DNA of 40,680 bases from Phaeobacter sp. (GTDB taxonomy: Bacteria > Pseudomonadota > Alphaproteobacteria > Rhodobacterales > Rhodobacteraceae), in contig NZ_JAJDWC010000063.1 in the NCBI RefSeq assembly GCF_022825805.1, positions 1-40,680 of the forward strand. Direction: 5' to 3'. Below are positions 8,867 to 17,400 of this stretch, in pieces. The position numbers were made by a program, and so were the translations under genes. The stretch's first letter is position 1, and every line of letters begins with the position of its first letter. Under the pieces are notes generated by a model. The model ran no database searches. It saw only the letters and a program-made list of their open reading frames with translations, and had not been told where the DNA came from.

Positions 8867-9455
8867 ATTTGCTGTCCTCAATCACATGTTGGGAGAAGGC
8901 CTTGATCGAGTCTGTGATGGACTCGATCAGAGCGCCGCTGTTGATTTCGCGTTCTGAGCTACCGATCTGCAGGTAGGCCTGCCCCGCGCTCAGCCCGACA
9001 TCTTCGCAAACTTTGACAGGAACCGAAAAATTGCGCGTCAGCAACGCCCGTACCGCGGCCCCCTCTCCGGGAGAGACGACGATATTGATAGGCTGATCCG
9101 CCTGGACCTTTGCCATATCATTGAGCTGATCGACAATGTGATGGCCAAAGCTGGCCGCCATCGTATCCGGCAGAACTGCGCTGGTCAGAACCTTGAACAT
9201 CGGATCGAGCGATTCGAGCAGCTGGCTCTGGGCCTCGAGGAACGTGAAACTGAGATCCTCGAGAGAGTTGGCGAGCTCGGAGGACACATTGGTGACCTCC
9301 TTGTCCTTTGCGGTGACCGCATCGTCCCAACCCGCACTGTAGCCGGTTTCGTAAGAGGCGAGTTTCTGCTCTTCGATCTGCGCTTCGCTGATTTCTGGCA
9401 CTGCCAGAACCGGCGTGTCGCTGGCAAAATCCTCAAGAAGATGGGCAATAGTCAT
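8859..9455 (-). CDS. fliH: FliH-like flagellar export ATPase regulator
   Basis: This is a 198-residue soluble protein with an acidic N-terminus, a predicted helical stalk (about 25-90, rich in Glu/Ala/Ser/Leu, GYSAGWDDAV near 38) and a C-terminal alpha/beta domain (about 110-190). That is the build of FliH, which binds the FliI ATPase and links it to the C-ring. Sequence identity with classical FliH is weak, so the name rests partly on position between fliF and fliN. Its start overlaps the fliF stop (TGATG). fliI itself is 17 kb away. Confidence 0.78.
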   Translation of the reverse strand: MTIAHLLEDFASDTPVLAVPEISEAQIEEQKLASYETGYSAGWDDAVTAKDKEVTNVSSELANSLEDLSFTFLEAQSQLLESLDPMFKVLTSAVLPDTMAASFGHHIVDQLNDMAKVQADQPINIVVSPGEGAAVRALLTRNFSVPVKVCEDVGLSAGQAYLQIGSSEREINSGALIESITDSIKAFSQHVIEDSKYG

Positions 9456-11131
9456 CAGGCTCTCTCCTCATTTTCTTCCAACCAGCCACGCAGGATCTGG
9501 ACAGTTTCTTCCTGTCGGTCGCCGATCATGGATCGCAGTCGGTCGACAGGGTTCTCATCGGCACCACCGAGAGCAGGAAGATCACCCATGCCCCCCATGT
9601 CACCCATGCCCATTCCCATGCCGCCACCCATGCCGCCGCCGATCGCGGGCAAACCGCCGCCGTCCTGGATTTCACCATCAAGTGCCAGGTTCGCGCCCAA
9701 ATCGGGGTTTGCCATAAACCCGCCACCGCCGAGCGCAGGCAGATCACCACCCATGGCATCGCCCTCCGGCGCGCCCAGCGCAGGTACGCTGGCCTGGTTA
9801 GACAGAATCGGGCGGATCACAAACAGACCCAGTACAAGCGATACCAAGGCCAGAGCCGCCATCTGGATCAGCGACATGGCATCCAGATAGATGTTGTCGA
9901 AGATCGACGTGGTGGCCACGGTGCCTTGCGGTTCGATTGTGGGCAGTTCCATCGACTTCAACGTGATCACGTCACCGCGCTCTTCGCTAAAGCCAACTGC
10001 TGCTGAAATCAGTTCCCGCAGCGCGCCCAGCTCTTCTTCGGACCGAGGTGCCATCACCGTTTCACCATTGGCATCTGTGGTGGCCACACCATTGATCAGG
10101 ACCGCAACGGTCAGACGTTTGATCGCACCTGGACCGCGCAGGATCTCTTTTTCGGTTTCGGAGATTTCATAGTTTACGCGTTCACGGGTGGCGCTGGTGC
10201 TGGCTTTTGACCCATCGCCGGACGCCGCATCACCATCTGGGATATTGGATGCAACGGTCACCTCGCCGGATTGGTTCTGCGAAGAATCAGCCCGTTCTTC
10301 CACATCGGTGCTGATTGCCACACGGCTTTCAGGATCGACGCGTTTTTCGCGGATCGATTCCGTATCCGTCACAGTTTCGACGCTGACCTCGACCACGGCA
10401 TTGCCATGCCCAACGCGCGCTTCGACAAGGCGCATCACCCGTTCACGGATCGATTGCGACCGGTCGTCTGTCCCAGCCCCTGCTGCTGCGGCAGCATCAG
10501 GGGAGCCGATCAACGCGCCGTTGGCATCAATCACCGCAACATTATCAACGGACAGTCCTGTCACCGCAGACGACACCAGAAACCGGATGGCATTGGCCTG
10601 CGGCGGTGTGATGGGCGAACCCAGCGGCACAACAGACACGGATGCGGTTGGCTCTGCGGTGCGTTGAAATGGATTTGATCCAGTGTTTGCGATGTGGACG
10701 CGCGCCTGCGAAACATGCGGGCTCGCTACGATAGTGCGCGCCAGTTCACCTTCTTTGGCGCGCCAATATGCGGCGTCAAACATCTGCGAGGTGGTACCAA
10801 ACCCGCTCAGCGAATCGAGCAGTTCGTAGCCGCGACCTCCATTTGCTGGCAATCCTTCGCTTGCCAGTGTCATCCGCAGTTCATCGCGGACCGTGGCTGG
10901 CACATAAATCGACCCACCACGGACTTCATATTGGGTGCCGCGCTGTTCAAGCGCTCGCACCACATCCCCAGCCGAGCCGCTTTCCAGCCCAGCGTATAAC
11001 AGTTGCATCGTGGGCGTATTCGCCACACGGGACATCGCCAGGACGCTGAGAATCACGATCACCGTGGCTCCCACGGTAATCAGGCGTTTTCGCGTGTCCA
11101 AACCTGCCCAGACATTCTTGATCTGCTGCAC
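9455..11131 (-). CDS. fliF: Flagellar MS-ring protein FliF with repeat-rich cytoplasmic tail
   Basis: FliF forms the MS-ring, the base of the motor in the inner membrane. The 558-residue protein has an N-terminal helix (about 16-36), the YscJ/FliF ring domains (about 40-220, with ASEGLPANGGRGYELLD), a second ring domain to about 390, and a C-terminal membrane helix (about 416-441). The last 33 residues (starting ENPVDRLRSMIGDRQEETVQ) are the normal FliG-binding end. Between them, residues 449-525 form a Gly/Met/Asp-rich stretch in which [VL]PA[LI]G appears four times. This is longer than the usual linker. The intact FliG-binding end implies that a fliG exists elsewhere. First gene of its operon, with a CtrA-like box upstream. 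Confidence 0.96.
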   Translation of the reverse strand: MQQIKNVWAGLDTRKRLITVGATVIVILSVLAMSRVANTPTMQLLYAGLESGSAGDVVRALEQRGTQYEVRGGSIYVPATVRDELRMTLASEGLPANGGRGYELLDSLSGFGTTSQMFDAAYWRAKEGELARTIVASPHVSQARVHIANTGSNPFQRTAEPTASVSVVPLGSPITPPQANAIRFLVSSAVTGLSVDNVAVIDANGALIGSPDAAAAAGAGTDDRSQSIRERVMRLVEARVGHGNAVVEVSVETVTDTESIREKRVDPESRVAISTDVEERADSSQNQSGEVTVASNIPDGDAASGDGSKASTSATRERVNYEISETEKEILRGPGAIKRLTVAVLINGVATTDANGETVMAPRSEEELGALRELISAAVGFSEERGDVITLKSMELPTIEPQGTVATTSIFDNIYLDAMSLIQMAALALVSLVLGLFVIRPILSNQASVPALGAPEGDAMGGDLPALGGGGFMANPDLGANLALDGEIQDGGGLPAIGGGMGGGMGMGMGDMGGMGDLPALGGADENPVDRLRSMIGDRQEETVQILRGWLEENEERA

Positions 11132-11189
11132 ATTAACCTCCGTAGCACCGGCATTCTGTCCGATGTGAATCCCTTTTGACGGATTGCCC

Positions 11190-11204
11190 TTAACATTCGG
11201 TTAG
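11190..11204. promoter_or_regulatory. CtrA-type box between divergent fliF and fliL
   Basis: TTAA (11190-11193), 7 bases and TTAG (11201-11204) form a CtrA-like pair with one base off consensus. It lies 59 bases from the fliF start and 46 bases from the preferred fliL start. One site could therefore serve both divergent operons. Confidence 0.55.
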
Positions 11205-11249
11205 TGTCCGCAAGTTATGAAGGTGCTGCACGACGAATTAGGGATAGTC

Positions 11250-11774
11250 ATGACAGACGCTGTAGTAGACACAGAACAGGACGCCCCGGCCAAGAAGAGC
11301 AAGATGCCCCTTATTATTGGGGTTGTTCTTGCACTTGCTGGTGCCGGAGGGGGATTTTTCGCTGTCCAGTCAGGCCTTCTTCCCTTTGGTCAGAGCGCGG
11401 CCCCAGAAGGGGAAGAATCGACCGAAGTGGCGCCAGAAGGCGTGGACAATGGTGAGTCGGCGGAAGATATCGCCAATCTTGCCTTTATCGAAATGGAACC
11501 GATCATCATCTCCTTGCGCAAAGCAAGTGGATTGCAACATCTGCGGTTCCGATCCCAGTTGGAGGTCGACGTTGCCCATCAGGCAGAAGTCGAAAAAATC
11601 CTCCCCAGAATTGTAGACGTTCTCAACAGCTATCTCAGGGCCCTTGAGCTGGAAGATCTGACCGATCCGATGGCTCTGCCGAAATTGCGCGCACAGATGC
11701 TGCGGCGGATCAACATAGCAGCCGGTCAGGGCCGGGTGCGGGATCTGCTGATTATGGACTTCGTACTAAACTAG
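11250..11774 (+). CDS. fliL: Flagellar basal-body-associated protein FliL
   Basis: FliL surrounds the stator and supports motor torque. From ATG 11250 it has 174 residues. It has a short cytoplasmic start, one membrane helix (about 20-42, MPLIIGVVLALAGAGGGFFA), an acidic linker (about 50-75) and a periplasmic SPFH-like domain (about 85-174) ending RVRDLLIMDFVLN. AGGGA at about 11239 decides for 11250 over an in-frame ATG at 11217. It leads fliL-(hypothetical)-motE-motA. A second FliL-type protein is encoded at 21945-22445. Confidence 0.9.
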   Translation: MTDAVVDTEQDAPAKKSKMPLIIGVVLALAGAGGGFFAVQSGLLPFGQSAAPEGEESTEVAPEGVDNGESAEDIANLAFIEMEPIIISLRKASGLQHLRFRSQLEVDVAHQAEVEKILPRIVDVLNSYLRALELEDLTDPMALPKLRAQMLRRINIAAGQGRVRDLLIMDFVLN

Positions 11775-11783
11775 GAGATCGGG

Positions 11784-12230
11784 ATGGAACTGATTGCAGA
11801 TATCCTGCTGGCGGCCGGTGCTATGGGCGCAGGATTTTATTGCCTTGTGCTGTCACGGCGGCTCAAGAAATTCAATGACTTGGAAAAAGGTGTGGGTGGC
11901 GCTGTTGCGGTGCTCTCTGCCCAGGTGGATGACCTGAATAAATCACTGCTGGCAGCACGTCAGGTGTCTGATGGCTCCAGCAAAGCGCTGGATCAACTGA
12001 CTGGACGCGCCGAATCTGTGGCGCAGCGGCTGGAGCTGATGATGGCGTCCATGCATGACATGCCGGATGTACCGGTGCCTGCACCCGAACCGCAGGTCGA
12101 AGCACCAGCGCAGACCGAAGAAAACGACGCTTTGGCCGCCGCCTACGAAGCGAAGCCCGAAGAAGATTCGGCGAAGCCAGCTGGATTGATGTTCGTGCGT
12201 CACAATCGCTCCAAGGATCGGGTTGCGTAA
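11784..12230 (+). CDS. Small membrane-anchored protein of the fliL-motE operon, unknown function
   Basis: I do not assign a function. The 148-residue protein has an N-terminal membrane helix (about 3-25, ending in the basic SRRLKK). A helical, probably coiled-coil stretch (about 30-95) follows, then an acidic, Pro/Ala-rich tail and the end FVRHNRSKDRVA. A small protein of this kind recurs beside fliL in alphaproteobacterial flagellar loci, possibly the DUF6468 type, which I could not check. It starts 9 bases after fliL, and its stop overlaps the motE start by one base (TAATG). That coupling suggests a motor-related role. Confidence 0.7.
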   Translation: MELIADILLAAGAMGAGFYCLVLSRRLKKFNDLEKGVGGAVAVLSAQVDDLNKSLLAARQVSDGSSKALDQLTGRAESVAQRLELMMASMHDMPDVPVPAPEPQVEAPAQTEENDALAAAYEAKPEEDSAKPAGLMFVRHNRSKDRVA

Positions 12231-12874
12231 TGGCCAAAGCAGCAAAATCTACTCCGCAGCAAAAACCAGGCAAAGCGAAGCGCCCGTCACGTGGCCGCAG
12301 CAGTGCCTTGTTCATGTTGGCGCTGTTGCTGATTGGATCCGCGGCGGTGCGACTTGGCCTGGAAGCAGGTCCCGCAATCGCGCGGGAAGTCGCAGGCCTG
12401 CAAGAAGAAGACGGAGCCAAAACCCCTGCCGAAGGGGCTCTGCGTGGGCAATCGATGCCATCTTCGGCAGAACTGCAGAATATGCTTGCCGCATTCAAAG
12501 AGCGTGAAGCCACACTCGCAGCCCGCGAGGCCGAAATCGAAGACCGCATGAAAGCGCTGGAGATTGCCGATGATGCAATCGAACAGAAGCTGGTGGCGTT
12601 GGAAATGGCCGAAGAGGAGCTGCGCTCGACCCTTGCGCTGGCGGATGGCGCCACGGAGGCGGATCTTACGCGCCTGACCACTGTCTATGAACAGATGAAA
12701 CCGAAAGAATCGGCCGCTCTGTTCGAAGAGATGGATCCCGCATTTGCCGCTGGTTTTCTGGCTCGGATGCGCCCGGATGCTGCGGCAGGTATTATGGCCG
12801 GTCTCAGCCCGCAAGCAGCCTATACCATCAGCGTGGTGCTGGCCGGTCGCAACGGATCTGTTCCGAAGGAATAG
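12230..12874 (+). CDS. motE: MotE-like periplasmic stator accessory protein
   Basis: This 214-residue protein has a Lys/Pro-rich start, one membrane anchor (about 25-47), a long coiled coil (about 80-140, repeated EREATLAAREAEIEDRMKAL-type heptads) and a C-terminal MgtE-N-like domain (about 145-205) with TTVYEQMKPKESAALFEEMD. This is the build of MotE, described in rhizobia as a periplasmic chaperone for MotC and needed for rotation. No motC of the rhizobial type is recognisable here. The large protein at 13817 might take that place. It is coupled to the gene before it and lies 76 bases before motA. Confidence 0.82.
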   Translation: MAKAAKSTPQQKPGKAKRPSRGRSSALFMLALLLIGSAAVRLGLEAGPAIAREVAGLQEEDGAKTPAEGALRGQSMPSSAELQNMLAAFKEREATLAAREAEIEDRMKALEIADDAIEQKLVALEMAEEELRSTLALADGATEADLTRLTTVYEQMKPKESAALFEEMDPAFAAGFLARMRPDAAAGIMAGLSPQAAYTISVVLAGRNGSVPKE

Positions 12875-12950
12875 ACCGCCCCTACTCCTCAGGCTTTCTT
12901 AACGTGAATCGCCTAAACTTGTAGAAACAAATGAAATTCGGAGTACACCT

Positions 12951-13820
12951 ATGCTCGGTATTGTAGGCATCGTGGTTGTTTTTGTCATGGTGTTCGGCGG
13001 GTATCTGCTCGCCGGCGGTAAGATGGAAATCATCATCAAGGCGTTGCCATTTGAATTCATGATGATCGGTGGTGCCGGTGTCGGCGCGTTCCTGATCAGC
13101 AACGATGCCGGTGGTGTGAAACACGCCCTGAAAGATGTTGGAAAGGTGTTCAAAGGCCCGAAATGGAAGCCGGATGATTACCGCGACCTCCTGTGTCTGT
13201 TGTTTTCCCTCATTCGGATCGCCCGCGCCAATCCGGTGGAGGTCGAACAGCATATCGAGGATGCGGAAAACTCGTCCGTGTTTAACCGATATCCCAAGAT
13301 CCTGGCAGACAAAGAAGCGGTCAACCTGATTTGCGATACCATGCGCTCCGCATCGATGAACTATGACGATCCCCACCAGGTCGAAGAAGTGCTGGAAAAG
13401 CGAATCGAAGCCAACCTGCACCATGCGATGCATTCCAGCCATGCCTTGCAAACGCTGGCGGACGGCTTGCCCGCTCTTGGGATTGTTGCGGCGGTTTTGG
13501 GCATTATTAAAACCATGGGCTCGATCGATCAGCCGCCAGAAGTTCTGGGTAAATTGATCGGTGGCGCGCTTGTCGGTACATTCCTTGGCGTTTTCCTGGC
13601 CTATGCACTCGTCGGCCCCTTCGCGGCAAAAGTGAAGGCTGTCACCGAAGAAGATGGCCATTTCTATTCGTTGATCCGTGAGGTTCTGGTCGCAAATCTG
13701 CACAACCATGCTGCTGCAATCTGTATCGAGGTTGGCCGCCAGAACACCCCATCCCACATTCGCCCCGGCTTCTCCGAGCTGGAAGAGGCACTCAAATCGG
13801 TGAAACAGGACGCAGCATGA
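12951..13820 (+). CDS. motA: Flagellar stator protein MotA
   Basis: MotA forms the stator ring that turns FliG by ion flow. The 289-residue protein has four membrane segments: about 1-22, 30-50, 168-190 and 202-225. A long cytoplasmic loop with basic and acidic residues (about 75-160) lies between the pairs. The conserved Pro-containing motif LADGLPALGIVAAVLGIIKT starts near 165, and the length is normal. GGAG about 8 bases upstream supports the start. Its stop overlaps the next start by four bases (ATGA), so the 871-residue protein downstream is translationally coupled to it. Confidence 0.96.
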   Translation: MLGIVGIVVVFVMVFGGYLLAGGKMEIIIKALPFEFMMIGGAGVGAFLISNDAGGVKHALKDVGKVFKGPKWKPDDYRDLLCLLFSLIRIARANPVEVEQHIEDAENSSVFNRYPKILADKEAVNLICDTMRSASMNYDDPHQVEEVLEKRIEANLHHAMHSSHALQTLADGLPALGIVAAVLGIIKTMGSIDQPPEVLGKLIGGALVGTFLGVFLAYALVGPFAAKVKAVTEEDGHFYSLIREVLVANLHNHAAAICIEVGRQNTPSHIRPGFSELEEALKSVKQDAA

Positions 13821-16432
13821 TGTGGCGAACCCTTGCCCCTGTTCTTCTGGCGCTCGGCGCTACGGCGGCAAGCGCCCAGACGGTGGTGCCGCAATCCGGC
13901 GAGCACGAAGGATTTTCGCGTCTTGTCATGCGGCTGCCAACGGGTACGAACTGGTCTCTTGATCAATCTGGCACCACGGCACGTTTGTCGGTTGACCAGC
14001 CTGGCCTGATTTTTGACACCAGTCGGATTTTTGATCTGATCCCGCGCACGCGGCTCCGCTCCGCCAGTCAGACAGGTCCAGGCCAGCCCTTGCAGCTGCA
14101 ATTGGGCTGTGACTGTGATCTGAGCACATTCATCGAAAATGACGGCTTCCTTGTGGTCGACATCCAGGACCCGCCCGACAATTCGCAGCAGGCTTCGCGT
14201 GCTCTGCCGGATCTGCAGACCGGTCAACCCGTTGGCGTCGGTGCCAATGTACCGGTCACCACGGGCGGCTATCGGTTCAATCTGCCTGTCGCAGCGGCGC
14301 CAGATGCACGCTCCGCGCTCAGCCTGCCGCGCCTGATGGCGGACCAGCGCGCTCTGACGCCCACGATTTCGACGCCAGAGCCTGTGGCCACAAGTCAAAA
14401 CGCCCCGCAGGTGGATATCGCCACAGAGCCAGAAGCAGTGCCGACCCCGCAACTTGCCGATGTGGCGGAGGCTGCTGATGCAGCGACGGCCGACATGTTG
14501 GATGGTATACGCCTGCCACTCAGCCCCAATATGCCTGGGCTCGACCTGACGCTCTTGTCAGAGGAAGAGCCAGTAACAGACCCCGTTTCCAATCCCGCAG
14601 AGATCGCAGAAGCCCCGGTTGCTGATCCCGAGGTTGAATTGCCGCGGGGGCCAACAACAGCCGTTGAAATTGGCAGTGATCTTCTGCTTGATCTCGAAGA
14701 AAATGAAAGAGCCGCAACCGTCAACGCATCGCAGGACCGCCTGCTGCAGCAGATCGGCCGTGCCACCAATCAGGGCCTGTTGGATCTGACCGGGGTAGAG
14801 TTGCGCGATCAGGGACGGCTGCTGGATCCGCTTGGTCTGGCAGACAGGCCGCTGGACCCGCTTGATCAGATTGCGGTCACCTCTTCGGTGGATCGCGAAA
14901 GCGGTCTTTTTGCACGGCAGATGGGGCTAAAATCGGAATCAAACCACTGTATGCCAGGCTATCAGGTTGCGGTTCACAATTGGGGAACCGACCAGCCATT
15001 CGCGGAGCAGATCCCGCCACTGAGGGCAGAGCTGGTCCGCGAATTTGACGATGTGGACCTGTCGTCTGTGCTGCGGTTGGCCCGCGCCTATCTCTACTTT
15101 GGGTTTGGCGCAGAGGCACAGGCGATTTTGAACATGTTGCCGCGCGGCGCAGTGGAGCAGGACGAAGGCGAAATCCTGGCGGCTATGGGTGCAATCCTTG
15201 ATGGTCAAACAATGGACATCAATCATGTTTTTGCAGGTCAGCAGGTTTGTGACAGCGATGTTGCCTTCTGGGCTGCGCTGGCAGACGGATCGATCCGCAA
15301 ACAGGCCAAGACAGATGCCATCCAGCAAGCCTTTGCAAAATTGCCGCCCCACCTGCGGCTGCAGGTTGGACCGCGGCTGACCACTCTGTTTGCAAAAGCG
15401 GGCGATCCGCATCTCGCCAGTGCAGCGCTCCGCTCCGTGGATCGTATTGGCGCCGAAAACGTCCCCGATCTGAACCTGGCAGAGGCCGAGGTCGCCCGGC
15501 TTGAGGGCAATGTCGAGGTCGTCGCTGAAGAATTGACCGAAGAGGTGGCGGAGCGAACGCAAAACGCACCGAAAGCACTGATTGAATTGATTACCCTCAG
15601 CTACGATGAACGCAAAGCGCTGTCTCCCGATGTTCCGGATCTTGCTGCGTCTTATGAAGTAGAAAACCGCGATTCCGAGCTCGGTGCTGATTTGCGCTCT
15701 GCGGTCGTGACGGCACTTGCGCTGACCGGGCAGTATCACGAGGCGTTTTCTGAACTGCAGTCGTTGGAACGGCATGATGGCGAAGCTGCGAGAACAGCCG
15801 TGACCGTACCGTTGATGACATTGCTGACGGAGCGCGCGGATGATGTGACCTTCCTTCAGTATGCATTGGTCTTTGCCGCCAATAGCACCTCGGACGAAGT
15901 TGCCCCGCTGGGCGATCTGGTCGCTGATCGACTGCTGCAGCTGGGGTTTGCACAACAGGCACAAGCATTGCTGCAAAAGATGCCGATGGAGCCAGAAAAC
16001 ACGGGTCGGCGGCTTGCGCTGGCACGGGCAGCACTGGCAATGGAAACACCACAAGCAGCATTGGTTGAATTGATGGGGTTGAGCGGATCCGAAGCCAACC
16101 GCCTCCGCGCCGAAGCGCTCTGGCTGAATGGAGAATTCGCCCGTGCTGGTGAATTTCTCCTGGACGAAGATACCGATGCCGCGACCCGTGGGTTCTGGCA
16201 TGCAGAAGGTGGCGACATTCCAGAGGGAATTGACCCCGCTACGGCAGAAAGATTTGGACAAGTCGCAGATGTGACCGACCAGATCCGCGAAACTGCCAAG
16301 GAACCAACAGGCCTTCCACCTTTGGCGCATGCACGCGCCCTGGTAGAAAGCAGCGAAGGCACCCGTGGTGGTATTGCGGATCTGCTGAACCGCGTGACGA
16401 CCGACGCTACCGCCTCTGACGACGGGTCCTAG
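13817..16432 (+). CDS. Large periplasmic repeat protein coupled to motA, function unknown
   Basis: The 871-residue product begins with a Sec signal peptide (1-20, cleavage after ASA). A compact beta-rich domain follows (about 25-118), which recalls an AMIN-like fold and has a GCDCD pair (Cys98, Cys100). Next comes a Pro/Ala/Glu-rich linker (about 120-290). The long C-terminal part (about 330-860) is almost all helix, with Ala/Leu/Glu patterns of TPR or SEL1 type. Two more Cys lie near 378 and 476. The start overlaps the motA stop by four bases, so stator genes and this gene are made together. AMIN domains bind cell-wall or secretin partners, so a periplasmic scaffold around the stator is a reasonable inference. 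The helical solenoid recalls MotC or MotK-type proteins, but I see no direct homology. Confidence 0.75.
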   Translation: MMWRTLAPVLLALGATAASAQTVVPQSGEHEGFSRLVMRLPTGTNWSLDQSGTTARLSVDQPGLIFDTSRIFDLIPRTRLRSASQTGPGQPLQLQLGCDCDLSTFIENDGFLVVDIQDPPDNSQQASRALPDLQTGQPVGVGANVPVTTGGYRFNLPVAAAPDARSALSLPRLMADQRALTPTISTPEPVATSQNAPQVDIATEPEAVPTPQLADVAEAADAATADMLDGIRLPLSPNMPGLDLTLLSEEEPVTDPVSNPAEIAEAPVADPEVELPRGPTTAVEIGSDLLLDLEENERAATVNASQDRLLQQIGRATNQGLLDLTGVELRDQGRLLDPLGLADRPLDPLDQIAVTSSVDRESGLFARQMGLKSESNHCMPGYQVAVHNWGTDQPFAEQIPPLRAELVREFDDVDLSSVLRLARAYLYFGFGAEAQAILNMLPRGAVEQDEGEILAAMGAILDGQTMDINHVFAGQQVCDSDVAFWAALADGSIRKQAKTDAIQQAFAKLPPHLRLQVGPRLTTLFAKAGDPHLASAALRSVDRIGAENVPDLNLAEAEVARLEGNVEVVAEELTEEVAERTQNAPKALIELITLSYDERKALSPDVPDLAASYEVENRDSELGADLRSAVVTALALTGQYHEAFSELQSLERHDGEAARTAVTVPLMTLLTERADDVTFLQYALVFAANSTSDEVAPLGDLVADRLLQLGFAQQAQALLQKMPMEPENTGRRLALARAALAMETPQAALVELMGLSGSEANRLRAEALWLNGEFARAGEFLLDEDTDAATRGFWHAEGGDIPEGIDPATAERFGQVADVTDQIRETAKEPTGLPPLAHARALVESSEGTRGGIADLLNRVTTDATASDDGS

Positions 16433-16491
16433 TTTCATTCAAACAATCCGCTGGGTTTTCAGATAATTCCCCCAGCCGACAGACAATTAGG

Positions 16492-16512
16492 GGGGTCATC
16501 TTCGGTGGCCCC
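16492..16512 (+). terminator. Possible weak terminator after the motA operon
   Basis: A hairpin GGGGTCA/TGGCCCC (16492-16498 and 16506-16512, one G-U pair, UCUUCGG loop) lies 60 bases after the stop of the 871-residue gene. It is followed by TTCCTTATG rather than a clean T run, so termination may be partial. Confidence 0.35.
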
Positions 16513-16590
16513 TTCCTTATGATGATAACCCTTTGTCAACGCTCTCGACTTAGGTTTGAGACAGGGTGAATCCTCATTTGGACAGGCAGA

Positions 16591-17388
16591 ATGCCGAAAC
16601 AGAATCATTTTTTCAAACGCGGGGCGTATGCGCTCGCCCATCGTTTCCGCAGACCAGCAAACGGGCTGGCAGGCGTCATCGGATTTCTGGTGGCGCTATT
16701 AGTCGTATCACCAACGTCTGCGACAGCGAAGGCACCACAGGTGGCCGCTCTTTGCGATCTTGCGGCACAGCGGGCCTCTCGTGATCAGGGCGTGCCGTTG
16801 GATGTTTTGCGCGCCATCACACGTACCGAAACGGGCCGTGGGGGCAAACAGGGGCTGCAGCCCTGGCCCTGGACCGTCAATATGGAAGGCGCTGGCAAGT
16901 GGTTTGAAACAGAAGACGAAGCACGAGCCTATGTGTTTTCTCATTTCAAACGCGGTGCCCGCAGCTTTGATGTCGGGTGTTTTCAGATCAATTTCAGATG
17001 GCATGGCAAAGCGTTCGATTCGATTGATCAAATGTTTGATCCCCTCGCAAACGCCCAGTATGCGGCGCGTTTTCTGCGCGATCTGCACGGCGAATTCGGG
17101 GATTGGTCCTTAGCGGCGGGCGCTTATCACTCACGTACGCCGACCTTTGCCAATCGCTACAAGGCGCGGTTTGATCGCGTGCTGGCCCAGTTGGACCCGG
17201 CTGACACTCTGCCCCAATCGCTGCCCATCACCCCGTCGCGCCGCCAGGCAACATTCTCGGCACCGCAGCCGCTCGTCAATCTTCACAATCCTGCGCCACT
17301 CGTTTCGCAGGGCACCGCCCGTATGGGATCACTGGTGCCGCTGACGGGTGGCGGCTCATCGGCGCAAGCCTTGATCGTATTCAAGTAA
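16591..17388 (+). CDS. Lytic transglycosylase (SLT, GH23 type) of the flagellar locus
   Basis: The enzyme cleaves the peptidoglycan glycan strand, here presumably to let the rod pass. The 265-residue protein has a basic start, a membrane segment or signal (about 27-46), and the SLT fold (about 50-200). The likely catalytic Glu80 sits in RTETGRGG, followed by DVGCFQINFRWHG (about 128-140) and AAGAYHS. The C-terminus is Pro/Ser-rich. The local FlgJ has no muramidase domain, so this enzyme probably supplies that activity, like SltF of Rhodobacter sphaeroides. It ends 12 bases before flhA. The start is weakly supported, with AGGCAG as ribosome site. Confidence 0.88.
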   Translation: MPKQNHFFKRGAYALAHRFRRPANGLAGVIGFLVALLVVSPTSATAKAPQVAALCDLAAQRASRDQGVPLDVLRAITRTETGRGGKQGLQPWPWTVNMEGAGKWFETEDEARAYVFSHFKRGARSFDVGCFQINFRWHGKAFDSIDQMFDPLANAQYAARFLRDLHGEFGDWSLAAGAYHSRTPTFANRYKARFDRVLAQLDPADTLPQSLPITPSRRQATFSAPQPLVNLHNPAPLVSQGTARMGSLVPLTGGGSSAQALIVFK

Positions 17389-17400
17389 AGGCAGACTTTC

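Noticed and set aside
12875-12950. CtrA box upstream of motA
   Set aside because: One TTAA is present without a correctly spaced partner; motA may be read from the fliL promoter.
14939-16438. 499-residue minus-strand frame inside the 871-residue gene
   Set aside because: It is the antisense of a gene with signal peptide and operon coupling; the product is rich in Cys, His and Gln and looks like a shadow.
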